Source: JBAYSY01 sp041675885 (GTDB lineage Bacteria; Pseudomonadota; Alphaproteobacteria; Rhodobacterales; Rhodobacteraceae). From it: a stretch of DNA of 64,000 bases. Of the stretch, positions 7,801-16,149 are shown piece by piece (positions within the stretch are counted from its first letter, which is position 1; each line of letters opens with the position of its first letter). The notes beneath the pieces are model-generated. The model was given only the letters and a program-made list of their open reading frames with translations. It was not told the DNA's origin and did no database searches. Location of the stretch: NCBI GenBank assembly GCA_041675885.1, contig JBAYSY010000003.1, positions 1-64,000 on the forward strand. Direction: 5' to 3'. Position numbers and translations under genes: made by a program.

Positions 7801-8898
7801 TCAGTCGGCGAAGGTCGCAAGATAGGCGATCACCGCCGCCCGGTCGTCTTCGGACCGCAGCCCGTTGAAGGCCATGCGGTTGCCGCGCATGTAGGCGCGG
7901 GGGCTTTCCAGATAGGCGTGCAGTTCGGTATCGGTCCAGACCAGCCCGTCCTTGCCCGCCGTCGTCATCGGGTTCGAATAGCGGAAGCCCTCGACCTGCC
8001 CGGCCGGGGCGCCGTAGACGCCGTTCAACTGCGGGCCGGTGGTGTTGCGCGCGGTGTCGCCGACCTGATGGCAGGCGGCGCACTGGCGGAACACCCGCTG
8101 GCCTTTCGCGACCAGTTCCGGGTCATGGTCGGCGGCGGCGGTCGCCTCCGGCTCGGGTTCGGCCTCGGCCTCTGCGGCGGGTTCCGCCTCCGCCTCCGTC
8201 TCCGCAGCGCCAGCGGTATCGGCCGAGGCGAGGGTGAGCGGCGGCAGCGTGCCCGCCGGGCGGCCGTCCTCCATCGGGGTGACGCCCAGATCGACGGCGC
8301 GTCTGGTGATCTCGACCGAGGCCGCGCAATCGGTCATGCAGGGTTCCGCCGTGAACAGCGGGTATTCCGTTTCGGCCCGGTCGTCGATGTAGAAACCATC
8401 CGCGTTCGGCATCACGACTTCGGTGAAGTTCTCGTGCGTTAGCACGAAATCGTCATCGACCATGTTGTTGGAATAAAGCAGATAGGCGGTGATCGCATAG
8501 GTGTCATCGACCGTCACCGTCTGCGCCGTCCCGAACGGCATGGAGCGGTGGACGTAATCCCACACCGTCGAAAGATACGGCCAGTAGGAACCGATGGTCT
8601 TGACCGGGCGATCATCGGCCAGCGTGCCGCCCCCGCCCGCCAGCACCGGCCAGTTGTCGATACCTTCGGCAAAGTCGCCATGGCAGACGGCGCACATCTC
8701 GATATAGACTTCCTCGCCGTCCAGCACGTTGCCCGAACCGGGGCGCAGCCCCTGCCCGTCGGGCAGGACGGCCACGTCCCATGCGGCGATTTCCTCGGGC
8801 AGGGCGGCACGGCCGAGGCCCAGCGGCTGGGCCGCCGCGGGCAGGGCGAAGGCGGTGGCCAGCAGGGCGGCGGTCAGCGTCTCAGGCAACCTCGACAT
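7801..8898 (-). CDS. soxD: SoxD, dihaem cytochrome c subunit of sulfane dehydrogenase SoxCD
   Basis: Electron-accepting subunit of Sox(CD)2, which oxidises the sulfane sulfur bound to SoxY. It is 365 residues with a signal peptide (about 1-23). The N-terminal haem domain has CAVCH (Cys69, Cys72, His73). An extra Cys pair is at CMTDC, 187-191. The C-terminal haem domain has CAACH (Cys273, Cys276, His277). The two domains are joined by an acidic linker of repeated EAEAEP-type units, about 229-258. The start overlaps the end of soxC by 17 bp, so the two subunits are probably translated in step. Confidence 0.95.
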   Translation of the reverse strand: MSRLPETLTAALLATAFALPAAAQPLGLGRAALPEEIAAWDVAVLPDGQGLRPGSGNVLDGEEVYIEMCAVCHGDFAEGIDNWPVLAGGGGTLADDRPVKTIGSYWPYLSTVWDYVHRSMPFGTAQTVTVDDTYAITAYLLYSNNMVDDDFVLTHENFTEVVMPNADGFYIDDRAETEYPLFTAEPCMTDCAASVEITRRAVDLGVTPMEDGRPAGTLPPLTLASADTAGAAETEAEAEPAAEAEAEPEPEATAAADHDPELVAKGQRVFRQCAACHQVGDTARNTTGPQLNGVYGAPAGQVEGFRYSNPMTTAGKDGLVWTDTELHAYLESPRAYMRGNRMAFNGLRSEDDRAAVIAYLATFAD

Positions 8899-10156
8899 TC
8901 TCGACCTCCCCGTCGGCGCGCACCCACCAGGTCTGGATGCCGTTGTTGTGATAGACGTTGTTGGTGCCGCGGATCGCCCGCAGCGCGTCCTTGGTCGGCT
9001 GGACATAGCCGGTTTCGTCGATGGCGCGCGATTGCAGCAGCATCTCGGACCCGTCCCAGTCGATATCCAGATGGAACCGCGTCAGCGCCTTGGATTTCGC
9101 GTCGCCCGAGATCCGCGCCTCCTGCCAGTTCCGGCCGCCGTCGAGCGAGACATCGACCCGCGTCACCCGCCCGTTGCCCGACCACGCCAGCCCGGTGATG
9201 ACCAGGGGGCCCTTGCCGTGACGGATCGGCACCTGCGGCGAGGGCGAGGTGATGACGGATTTCGCATCCATCACCCAGGTCCATTTGCGCGCCCGCCCGT
9301 CCGGCATCAGATCGGTGTATTTCGATGTCTCTTCGCGGCTTTCCACCGCCTGATCGTAAACCCCGATGCGGCGCAGCCACTTGACCCACATGTTGCCTTC
9401 CCAGCCCGGCACCACCAGCCGGACCGGATAGCCGTGTTCCTTGCGCAGCGCCTCGCCATTCGCGTAGAAGGCGACCATCACGTCATCCAGCGCCTTTTCC
9501 AGCGGCAGCGAGCGGCCGTTGGACGAGGCATCCGCCCCTTCGACATAGATCCACTTGCCTTCGGGCTGCACACCCGCTTCGGCCAGCAGATCGCGCAGCA
9601 TGACGCCGGTGTATTCCATGTTGTGGATCATGCCCTGGGTGAACTGGCAGCCCTCAAGCTGGGCGCCGCCCCATTCCATGCCGCCATTGGCCGCGCATTC
9701 GCAAAAGGCCGTCAGCACATGGCGCGGGAAGCGGGTCAGATCTTCGTAGGTGAACACCAAAGGCCGGTCCACCAGCCCGTTGATCATCAGCCGGTAGTCC
9801 TGCTTGGTCAGGTTGATGGCGCCCGAGTGGTGCCGCTCGAAAGCGCAGCCCTGCGGGGTGATCGTGCCTTCCAGCGCATGAATGGGGGTGAAGTTGATCG
9901 ACGAGACCGGCCCTTCGGTCAGCCATTCTACATTGCGCCGCACCACGTGGGCTTCATGTTCGGTCGGCAGCCCGTAGGGCGTGGCATCGACCGGATCGCC
10001 GAAACCGCTGGCCCAGTCCTGCACCTCGGTGATGAGCGGGTCGGGGCCTGCGCCGGTCGCGCGTGCGGCGGTGGCGGCGACTAAGGCGCCGCCCGCGGCC
10101 ATGCCTGCGCGCATGAAGCCGCGGCGGGTGGTTCCCTTGCCGGAACTGCCTGACAT
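8882..10156 (-). CDS. soxC: SoxC, molybdenum subunit of sulfane dehydrogenase SoxCD
   Basis: A sulfite-oxidase-family molybdoprotein, 424 residues. The Tat leader TTRRGFMRAG (residues 9-18) fits export of a folded cofactor protein. The molybdenum-ligating cysteine lies in FCECAANGG (Cys152/Cys154; by family alignment the one preceding AANG). The C-terminal half is the dimerisation domain of sulfite oxidases (PQVPIRHGK, GLAWSGNG). SoxC needs SoxD to oxidise SoxY-bound sulfane. The start at 10154-10156 is fixed by AAGGAGG about 8 nt upstream. The cytosolic molybdenum-cofactor enzyme MoeA is encoded in the same window. Confidence 0.95.
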   Translation of the reverse strand: MSGSSGKGTTRRGFMRAGMAAGGALVAATAARATGAGPDPLITEVQDWASGFGDPVDATPYGLPTEHEAHVVRRNVEWLTEGPVSSINFTPIHALEGTITPQGCAFERHHSGAINLTKQDYRLMINGLVDRPLVFTYEDLTRFPRHVLTAFCECAANGGMEWGGAQLEGCQFTQGMIHNMEYTGVMLRDLLAEAGVQPEGKWIYVEGADASSNGRSLPLEKALDDVMVAFYANGEALRKEHGYPVRLVVPGWEGNMWVKWLRRIGVYDQAVESREETSKYTDLMPDGRARKWTWVMDAKSVITSPSPQVPIRHGKGPLVITGLAWSGNGRVTRVDVSLDGGRNWQEARISGDAKSKALTRFHLDIDWDGSEMLLQSRAIDETGYVQPTKDALRAIRGTNNVYHNNGIQTWWVRADGEVENVEVA

Positions 10157-10191
10157 GACAGGTTCCTCCTTCGTTACTGTATTGCCGTCCT

Positions 10192-10210
10192 GCCGCCCCT
10201 GCGGGGCGGC
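10192..10210 (-). other. Intercistronic hairpin soxB-soxC
   Basis: Perfect 8-bp stem GCCGCCCC (10192-10199) and GGGGCGGC (10203-10210) with loop TGC, filling the short gap between soxB and soxC. It is one of several such elements in the sox operon. Confidence 0.6.
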
Positions 10211-10218
10211 GCCATCAT

Positions 10219-11910
10219 TCAGATGCCGGTGACCTCGACCGAGGTGTTGGGCGCAAGTTTCACGGTGCCGGTCCTGCGGACGTGATCTTCCACCACGTCC
10301 CAGATCGCCGGGCCCTCGGTGCCCTCGTTGACGCTGGCCCAGCCGGCGACGACATAGGACTTCGCCGGGTCTATCGTCTCGCCGGTGGCCAGCAGCGTCA
10401 TGTCGGTGATCCGGTGGCCGATGGGTTTCGACACGTCGATGCGGTAGCCGAGGCCGCCCACCCGCACCATGTCGCCGCCCTGCTGGTAATAGGGATCGGG
10501 GTTGAAGATGTTGTCGGCCACGTCCTCCAGCACCACGCCGATGAACTCGCCGGTCATCTCCATGCGGTAGCACTGCGGATAGCTCATCGCGGTGACGTTG
10601 AAGATATCCTCGCGGGTGATGGCGTCGCCCGGAAGCAGGCTGGCGCCCCAGCGCACGCCGGGCGACATGGCGATCTGGGCGTCGCGCTCGGACAGCATCG
10701 CCTCGCAGATAAGGTCGTCCCAGGTGCCGTTGAAATTGCCCCGGCGGTAGAGCAGGCTTTCGGTGGTGCCGATCTGCTCCTCCAGCCGGTCCTTGTAGGG
10801 CGCGCGTTCGGCGTCGATCAGGGCGGCCATCTCGGCGTCGGGCCTGATGACGTCGGAGAAGATCGGGATCAGCTTGTGCCTGAAACCGATCATCCGCCCG
10901 TCGCGCACATCCAGATCGACGCGCGAGACGAATTTTCCGTGCGAGCCCGAGGCGATCAGGATCGTCTCTCCGACCAGCACGGGTTCCGGCAGCGCGTCAT
11001 GGGTGTGGCCGGTCAGGATCACGTCGATGCCCTGCACGCGGCCGGCCATCTTGCGGTCCACGTCGAAGCCGTTGTGCGACAGCACCACCACCAGATCGGC
11101 GCCCTTGGCGCGCACCTCATCGACCATCTCCTGCATCCGCGCGTCGCGGATGCCGAAGCTGAGGCCGGGGAACATCCAGTTCGGGTTGGCGATGGGGGTA
11201 TAGGGGAACGCCTGGCCGATGACGGCGATGTTGACCCCGCCGCGCTCGAAGAAATGATAGGGCTCGAAGGCGGGTTCATCCCATTCGGCGTCGAAGATGT
11301 TCTGGCCGAGGAAGGGGAAGGGCAGCGCATCGACGATCTCGTTCACGCGGTCGGTGCCGAAGGTCCATTCCCAATGCGAGGTCATCGCCTCGACCCCCAG
11401 TGCGTTCATCACGTTCACCATGTCCTGACCGTGGGTCAGATGCGAGGTCATCGACCCGTGCCAGGTGTCGCCGCCGTCCAGCAGCAGCGCGTCGGGCCGG
11501 TCGGCGCGGATCGCCTTGACCGCCGTCGCCACCCGGTCCATCCCGCCCATCCGGCCATAAACCCGGCCGAGGCTGGTGAAATCGGCATGGGTCAGCGCAT
11601 AGGATTCCGCCGAGCCGGGGGTGAGGCCGAACATGCGGATGAAGTCGCGCCCCACCACATGCGGCGGCTTGCCCTTCGCCTCGCCGACGCCGAGGTTCCA
11701 TTCCGGTTCGCGGAACCAGATCGGCTTGAGTTGCGCATGGACGTCGGTGATGTGGATCAGCGTCACATTGCCGAACGTGTCGAAATCCAGCAACTGCCCC
11801 TGGGTCAGCGCCTGTTGCGCCGCCAGCTTCGACCAGTTGCCGATGCCCGAAGCCCCGTAGATCGCCGATACCGCCACCGAAGCCTGAAGGAACTCGCGCC
11901 GCGAGATCAT
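10219..11910 (-). CDS. soxB: SoxB, thiosulfohydrolase
   Basis: Periplasmic di-manganese enzyme that hydrolyses the sulfone group from SoxY-bound thiosulfate to release sulfate. It is 563 residues from the ATG at 11908-11910, set by AAGGAGA 9 nt upstream. A Tat leader (SRREFLQA, residues 3-10) precedes the 5'-nucleotidase-like metallophosphatase domain: ITDVHAQ (Asp56, His58), LDGGDTWHGS, the TSHWEWTFG segment and LTGHTHD. The C-terminal 5'-nucleotidase domain follows (NVTAMSYPQ). This is the standard marker gene of the Sox pathway, and all metal-site motifs look intact. Confidence 0.96.
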   Translation of the reverse strand: MISRREFLQASVAVSAIYGASGIGNWSKLAAQQALTQGQLLDFDTFGNVTLIHITDVHAQLKPIWFREPEWNLGVGEAKGKPPHVVGRDFIRMFGLTPGSAESYALTHADFTSLGRVYGRMGGMDRVATAVKAIRADRPDALLLDGGDTWHGSMTSHLTHGQDMVNVMNALGVEAMTSHWEWTFGTDRVNEIVDALPFPFLGQNIFDAEWDEPAFEPYHFFERGGVNIAVIGQAFPYTPIANPNWMFPGLSFGIRDARMQEMVDEVRAKGADLVVVLSHNGFDVDRKMAGRVQGIDVILTGHTHDALPEPVLVGETILIASGSHGKFVSRVDLDVRDGRMIGFRHKLIPIFSDVIRPDAEMAALIDAERAPYKDRLEEQIGTTESLLYRRGNFNGTWDDLICEAMLSERDAQIAMSPGVRWGASLLPGDAITREDIFNVTAMSYPQCYRMEMTGEFIGVVLEDVADNIFNPDPYYQQGGDMVRVGGLGYRIDVSKPIGHRITDMTLLATGETIDPAKSYVVAGWASVNEGTEGPAIWDVVEDHVRRTGTVKLAPNTSVEVTGI

Positions 11911-12013
11911 GCCCGTCTTCTCCTTTTTCGCGGCCAATGCGCCGCCGCCCGCCCCGGAAGGGGGCGCCGGACCGCCGCCGCCATCGTTGATTGTCCCCGC
12001 GAGGGGGGAAGCG

Positions 12014-12039
12014 GGGGCGCGCCCCGAAGCGCGCGCCCC
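12014..12039 (-). other. Intercistronic hairpin soxA-soxB
   Basis: Stem GGGGCGCGC (12014-12022) and GCGCGCCCC (12031-12039) with an 8-nt loop, in the 136-bp gap between soxA and soxB. It is the most stable of the sox intercistronic hairpins by GC content. Confidence 0.6.
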
Positions 12040-12046
12040 TTACTGG

Positions 12047-12913
12047 TTACTGCCGCACCGATACGCCTTCGATCGACAGCCCGTTGCCGCGCGACGCGAC
12101 ATAGAGTTCCAGCGCGATGAACTCGGGCGAGCCTTCGGCGAAGGTTTCGCCCCGCGTATCGCGGATGCAGCCGCGGAACCGCTGGTGCATCGGCACGATC
12201 CCGGCGTTCTTCAGCCGGTAGGTGGGAAAGCCGTTGACCATCCCCTGGCTGAGGTGGTCGGCGCGGATCATGCGGCCGTTGTTGTCCTCGTGGCAGTTGG
12301 CGCAGGACAGTTCGAGCTGGCCGTAGCGGGTGTAGTACATCTCCTTGCCCTGCTCCCAGTATTCGGCGGCGGGGCCGTCGATCTGCACCGACATCGGCAG
12401 GCCGCGCGATTGCAGCGAGATCAGCGCGGTCATGGACTTCATGCCGTCGCTGGTCCAGCCCCAGGGCTCGGCGCCCATGCGTTCGGTCCGGCAGTCGTTG
12501 ATGTAGTTCTCCAATGCCCACAGCTCGCCGTTGTCGTTGACCCTGGGCATGGTCGCGCGCACGCCGCGCATCGTTTCGACATCGCCGTGGCACGAGGCGC
12601 AGGACGCATCCGCCGTGCCCTCCGCCGTGTCCCATAGATCCTGCCCGCGATCGACGTACAGCATTCCGGGGTTGTCGAAATCGTCCATCTGGAGTGCCCG
12701 CGTCTCATCCGTGCGGTAGAGCCAGCCGGATTTGACGGTATCGAACACATGTGCCACGTGTTCCGGTGCGGGCGCCCGCGTCACCAGATGCAATTCGCCG
12801 TCGATGACAAGCTCCGCATCCGGGTGCGGATCGGCCAACGATGCGCTGGAAAGCGCGCCGAGGGCAAGTGCGGCGGTAGCGGCCGCCAGCGGCCCGAGCC
12901 TGCGCTGCTTCAT
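12047..12913 (-). CDS. soxA: SoxA, dihaem cytochrome c subunit of SoxAX
   Basis: SoxAX joins thiosulfate oxidatively to the C-terminal cysteine of SoxY. SoxA here is 288 residues with a signal peptide (about 1-27, SSASLADP). Two haem sites are CASCH (Cys105, Cys108, His109) and CANCH (Cys204, Cys207, His208). Cys249 in RFRGCIRDTRG matches the persulfide-bearing active-site ligand of the second haem, and Cys141 (NDCRTER) matches the axial Cys of the first. This is the two-haem form typical of Paracoccus and Rhodovulum. It lies downstream of soxZ with a small hairpin between them. Confidence 0.95.
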   Translation of the reverse strand: MKQRRLGPLAAATAALALGALSSASLADPHPDAELVIDGELHLVTRAPAPEHVAHVFDTVKSGWLYRTDETRALQMDDFDNPGMLYVDRGQDLWDTAEGTADASCASCHGDVETMRGVRATMPRVNDNGELWALENYINDCRTERMGAEPWGWTSDGMKSMTALISLQSRGLPMSVQIDGPAAEYWEQGKEMYYTRYGQLELSCANCHEDNNGRMIRADHLSQGMVNGFPTYRLKNAGIVPMHQRFRGCIRDTRGETFAEGSPEFIALELYVASRGNGLSIEGVSVRQ

Positions 12914-12933
12914 TCTGTCTCCTCCCTGACCGT

Positions 12934-12948
12934 GGTGGCCCGGCCACC
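12934..12948 (-). other. Intercistronic hairpin soxZ-soxA
   Basis: Inverted repeat GGTGGCC / GGCCACC around one central base (12934-12948), which would form a 6-bp stem with a 3-nt loop in the 74-bp gap between soxZ and soxA. Confidence 0.5.
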
Positions 12949-12987
12949 TTGACGGGGCCCGGCCGATGCGGCTTGCGCTGTCGTCGC

Positions 12988-13314
12988 TCAGGCGACTTCG
13001 ATGGATTGGGTGTCGGTATAGACGTCGCCGTTGTCGTCATGCCAGGTGAAGGTGAACTCGCCCGTCTCGTCCACCACCGCCTCGAATTCGATATAGGGGT
13101 TGGTCGAGATCGCCGGGTCGAGCGCCATGTCGATCACGTTCCTGCCGTTGAATTCGCAGGTGAAGCGGTTGATGATCCAGCGCGGGATCACGTTGCCCGA
13201 ACCGTCGCGGCGCTGGCCGGTTTCCATCGGGTGGCTGATCAGCGTCTTGAGCAGGACCGATTCACCGGCCGAGGCGGTTCTGGGGACGCGGACGCGGGGT
13301 CTGATATCGGACAT
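12988..13314 (-). CDS. soxZ: SoxZ, sulfur carrier partner of SoxY
   Basis: A 108-residue immunoglobulin-like beta-sandwich protein that forms the SoxYZ heterodimer. The start MSDIRPRVRVP and the segments LISHPMETG, INRFTCEFNG and FTFTWHDDNG are characteristic. There is no signal peptide, as expected: SoxZ is exported with the Tat substrate SoxY. It lies 21 bp after soxY. Confidence 0.95.
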   Translation of the reverse strand: MSDIRPRVRVPRTASAGESVLLKTLISHPMETGQRRDGSGNVIPRWIINRFTCEFNGRNVIDMALDPAISTNPYIEFEAVVDETGEFTFTWHDDNGDVYTDTQSIEVA

Positions 13315-13335
13315 TTCTGGGTCTCCTTCCTGTCT

Positions 13336-13752
13336 TCAGCCGCCGCAGCCGCCGATGGTCACCTTCACCTCGTTCGAGGCGCGGACAAAACTGCCGTCGG
13401 CCATCTGCGCGATGGCAACGACGTCCTGCGTCCCCGCAAGACGGATGCGCGCGCCGAACATCTGCGCCCCGGCCTGGTCGCCGAAGGTGGCCCTGCACAC
13501 GCCCGGGGTCGGGTTCCCGGCCGCGACAACCATGATCGCCACCGCGCCCGGGGCCTCGACCGAGATCGGCACCGTGTTGCCGTTCTCGGCGATCTCGGGC
13601 GTGGTCAGGGTGATCCCCCCTTCGGCCACCGCCGCGCCGCCGGTGAAATCGGCGATCGCCTGCTCCACCGCCGCCAGCGCGGGCAGCGGGATCGCCGCCG
13701 CGGCGGCGCTGCCCAGCGCCAGCACGAGGGCTTCGCGTCTTGAAAACTTCAT
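13336..13752 (-). CDS. soxY: SoxY, substrate-carrying protein of the Sox system
   Basis: A 138-residue protein that carries the sulfur substrate on the cysteine of its flexible C-terminal GGCGG tail (Cys136), which is intact here and ends the protein. The N-terminus is a Tat leader (FSRREALVLALG, residues 3-14). The mature part is a beta-sandwich. A second Cys lies in TPGVCRATF near residue 86. It pairs with SoxZ, encoded directly downstream. Confidence 0.96.
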   Translation of the reverse strand: MKFSRREALVLALGSAAAAAIPLPALAAVEQAIADFTGGAAVAEGGITLTTPEIAENGNTVPISVEAPGAVAIMVVAAGNPTPGVCRATFGDQAGAQMFGARIRLAGTQDVVAIAQMADGSFVRASNEVKVTIGGCGG

Positions 13753-13783
13753 TTGCTGTCTCCTTCGTATCTTGGTGGCCTAT

Positions 13784-13798
13784 GCCCCTGGACGGGGC
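13784..13798 (-). other. Intercistronic hairpin soxX-soxY
   Basis: Short stem GCCCC (13784-13788) and GGGGC (13794-13798) with a 5-nt loop in the 68-bp gap between soxX and soxY. It is weaker than the others in the operon. Confidence 0.4.
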
Positions 13799-13820
13799 CC
13801 CGGTGACGGGTGCGCCCGGT

Positions 13821-14309
13821 TCAGTCGTCCCAGGTCAGCGTCTGAAGGAAGGCCACGACATCCTCGACCTGCTGCGCGGTAAGCAGGGTCGAAAGCCCGC
13901 TTTCGCCGCCTTCGGGGGCGCGGCCGGTGTAGGCCTCGCCCGGGCGGATGTAGCCGCTCCTCTTGTAGAACGAGATCATCATCGACCCTTCGTAGGTCCG
14001 CTTGGCATCGACGACGAGGCCGCGCAGCTCTGCCTCGGTCCAGCGTTCGGCCGCGCCGTCAAGCGGCGGGCCCACATCGCCGGGCCAGTCGATATGCGGC
14101 ATCGACATGATCTCGTGGCAGGCGACGCAATTCCCGATCGAGCGCGAGGAGAACACGTTGAACCCCTCGTCCGCATCGCCCGGAACGCCGGTCAGCGACT
14201 CGGCGATGCTGCTGCCGTTCCAGACGATATCCTCCGGGGCGATGTCGCCCGAAGCCGCGGTTGCGGCCCAAAACGCGCAGGTCGCGCCAAGCAGCAGACG
14301 TGCCGTCAT
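13821..14309 (-). CDS. soxX: SoxX, monohaem cytochrome c subunit of SoxAX
   Basis: The 162-residue electron-accepting subunit of SoxAX. The signal peptide is about residues 1-20 (ATAASGDIAP). The single haem site is CVACH (Cys61, Cys64, His65); the axial Met is probably in the EGSMMISF segment. The start at 14307-14309 has GGGAGG 9 nt upstream; an in-frame upstream extension lacks a signal peptide and is rejected. It is the first gene of the soxXYZABCDEFGH unit and has its own 223-bp upstream region with an AT-rich palindrome. Confidence 0.94.
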   Translation of the reverse strand: MTARLLLGATCAFWAATAASGDIAPEDIVWNGSSIAESLTGVPGDADEGFNVFSSRSIGNCVACHEIMSMPHIDWPGDVGPPLDGAAERWTEAELRGLVVDAKRTYEGSMMISFYKRSGYIRPGEAYTGRAPEGGESGLSTLLTAQQVEDVVAFLQTLTWDD

Positions 14310-14403
14310 CCAAAATCCTCCCTCGGTCCTGTCGGGGCGGGTTGCCTCCCCGCACCCGTTCCCGAGTCGAGGATAAGCGACAAAAGGTCGCAGCTGCAAG
14401 AAG

Positions 14404-14431
14404 AAATTCAATTTTTTGCATAAATGAATTT
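14404..14431. promoter_or_regulatory. AT-rich inverted repeat before soxX, candidate SoxR operator
   Basis: AAATTCA (14404-14410) and TGAATTT (14425-14431) flank a 14-bp AT-rich spacer, about 95-120 bp upstream of soxX, in an AT island unlike the GC-rich surroundings. The right half (CATAAATGAAT) resembles the reverse complement of the soxS-soxV site (CATATGAAT). SoxR in related bacteria binds at the soxS-soxV and soxW-soxX intergenic regions, so the position fits. Assignment is inference. Confidence 0.5.
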
Positions 14432-14532
14432 GTTGCCGAAAACCGGCGGGTCCGCAAGCCGATTCCGTCGGCCGGGGGCAGGGCGGTTCGGGGTGCGCCG
14501 CTGCCCTCTGCCGCGTGTCCCGGCCCCCGTCT

Positions 14533-16035
14533 TCAGCTTCCCCGGCCCAGAAGCCGGTCGATGGGGGCGTAATCGTCGGTCAGCACCGGCGGATCCCGGT
14601 CGGCGATGATGGCGGCGACCGAGGCCGCCGCAACCCGGATCGCCTCGCGCGGGGCCGGGCCGTGATGTTCGATCCGCGACACGGGTGAGGGCGTCTCGCC
14701 CGCGATGATCATGAACACCCGGCGCGATTCGGCCGGATCGTGGCCCGGGTCGGCCCAGACCTCGACCGAGGGGAACAGGCTGTCCAGTGTCCGCACCAGT
14801 GCGGCCAGCACATCGAGCCGCTCCATATGGTCGATCACGGTCATCACATAGGCCCCGCCGGGGTTCAGCCGGGCCTGAACCAGTGCGAAGAATTCATGCG
14901 TGATCAGATGCGGCGGGGCGGCGATATCGGTGAAGGCATCGCCGAGGATCAGGTCGTAGCGGGTGTCCTCGCGCGTCAGCACGATGCGGGCGTCGGCATG
15001 GACCACCCGCGCCTGTTCCGGGTCGAACCAGAAGTCGCGGGCGGCCACTTCGGTCACCACCGGGTCGATCTCGGCCACGGTCACGTCGATGCCGCCGCGT
15101 TCGGCCCATGACCGGGGCACGGTATAGCTGCCGCCGCCGATCACGAAGCCCGACCAGCGCGGCCGGTCCTCCATCCGCATCCGCGACAGCCCGTCCTGCA
15201 TCATGCCGTGCGGGGTCAGCATGGCGAAAGGGTCCGCCCCGTCGGCGATCCCGTGCACCAGATGGTCGAGCACCATCAGCCGCACCGGATCGTCGGGCGT
15301 GGGCGAGACATCGACCACCCGGATGCAGAAATAATCGCTTTCCTCGGTGCAGGGGTCGGGCTGCATCAGCGCCGCACCGGCAAGGCCGAGCGGCAGCAGC
15401 AGCGCGACCAGCCCGGGGGCAAGGGCAAAGCGCGCGACCTGCCGCCCGGAGACAAAGCTCTGCGCGGCGAGCGCGGCGTAGACCAGTGTCACCACGGTCA
15501 GGGTGCCGACCGATCCGAGCCACGAGATGAACACGAACCCGGCAAGCAGCGTGCCGGCGATGGCCCCCACCGCCCCCGCCGCGAACATCGCCCCCAGCGC
15601 CCGGCCGGATTTCTCCGGCTGGCCCATCACGGCGATCTGGGCAAGGATCGGCGCCGGGATGCCCGCGAAGAACGAGGGCAGGAAGAAGGCCGCCATGGTC
15701 AGCGCGACGATCGAGGCCACCGGATCGTGCAGCGCGGTGATGACCGGCGGCGCGGCGAGCCGCAGCACGAAGACCGCCCCCGCGGTGGTCAGCGCCGCCA
15801 GCACCATGGCCCAGCCGTTCGCCCGCAGCGCCCGCGCGGCAGGCCATTCCGCCAGCCGCCCCCCGGCCCAGTGCCCGGCCGAGAACCCGGCCAGCACCAC
15901 GGCGATCACCGAGGTCCAGGTGTAGAGCGACATCCCCACATAGGGCGCGAGCATCCGCCCGGCGACGATCTCGACCACGAGGCTTGCCGCCGCCACCGCC
16001 GCCTGAATGGTGACCAGTATCCACAATCCCGGCAC
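14533..16035 (-). CDS. Membrane protein fused to a spermidine-synthase-like domain
   Basis: A 500-residue protein with about six or seven hydrophobic spans in residues 1-220 (early hallmarks MLAPYVGMSLYTWTSVIAVV and FSAGHWAGGRLA). A C-terminal spermidine-synthase/methyltransferase Rossmann domain covers about 260-490: GFVIGGGSYTVPR as the nucleoside-binding loop, VAEIDPVV as the acidic ribose contact, DLILGDAFTD, HLITHEFF. Such fused proteins are widespread but their substrate is mostly unknown. The start is GTG at 16033-16035, with AAGGAAGG upstream. It stands between soxW and soxX, where Paracoccus has no gene. Confidence 0.85.
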   Translation of the reverse strand: MPGLWILVTIQAAVAAASLVVEIVAGRMLAPYVGMSLYTWTSVIAVVLAGFSAGHWAGGRLAEWPAARALRANGWAMVLAALTTAGAVFVLRLAAPPVITALHDPVASIVALTMAAFFLPSFFAGIPAPILAQIAVMGQPEKSGRALGAMFAAGAVGAIAGTLLAGFVFISWLGSVGTLTVVTLVYAALAAQSFVSGRQVARFALAPGLVALLLPLGLAGAALMQPDPCTEESDYFCIRVVDVSPTPDDPVRLMVLDHLVHGIADGADPFAMLTPHGMMQDGLSRMRMEDRPRWSGFVIGGGSYTVPRSWAERGGIDVTVAEIDPVVTEVAARDFWFDPEQARVVHADARIVLTREDTRYDLILGDAFTDIAAPPHLITHEFFALVQARLNPGGAYVMTVIDHMERLDVLAALVRTLDSLFPSVEVWADPGHDPAESRRVFMIIAGETPSPVSRIEHHGPAPREAIRVAAASVAAIIADRDPPVLTDDYAPIDRLLGRGS

Positions 16036-16118
16036 GCACGCCTTCCTTTCTGTCCCGTCCGGCCCCGTCGGAACGGTGTCGGACTCCTGTCATCCTTTTT
16101 TGCCCGCGCGACCCGTAG

Positions 16119-16136
16119 GGTGCGCTTCAGCGCACC
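16119..16136. repeat. Short REP-like hairpin between soxW and the spermidine-synthase-like gene
   Basis: GGTGCGC (16119-16125), loop TTCA, GCGCACC (16130-16136), preceded by GTA. The pattern GTAGGGTGCGC...GCGCACCA resembles palindromic units dispersed in many proteobacteria. It may separate transcription of soxVW from the downstream gene. Confidence 0.5.
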
Positions 16137-16149
16137 ACCCCGGACAGGA

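Noticed and set aside
8899..9006. N-terminal extension of SoxD
   Set aside because: Would place 36 basic residues before the signal peptide; the internal ATG at 8898 gives a clean signal.
10157..10573. Long N-terminal extension of SoxC into soxB
   Set aside because: The Shine-Dalgarno and Tat leader fix the start at 10156; the extension is the shadow of soxB.
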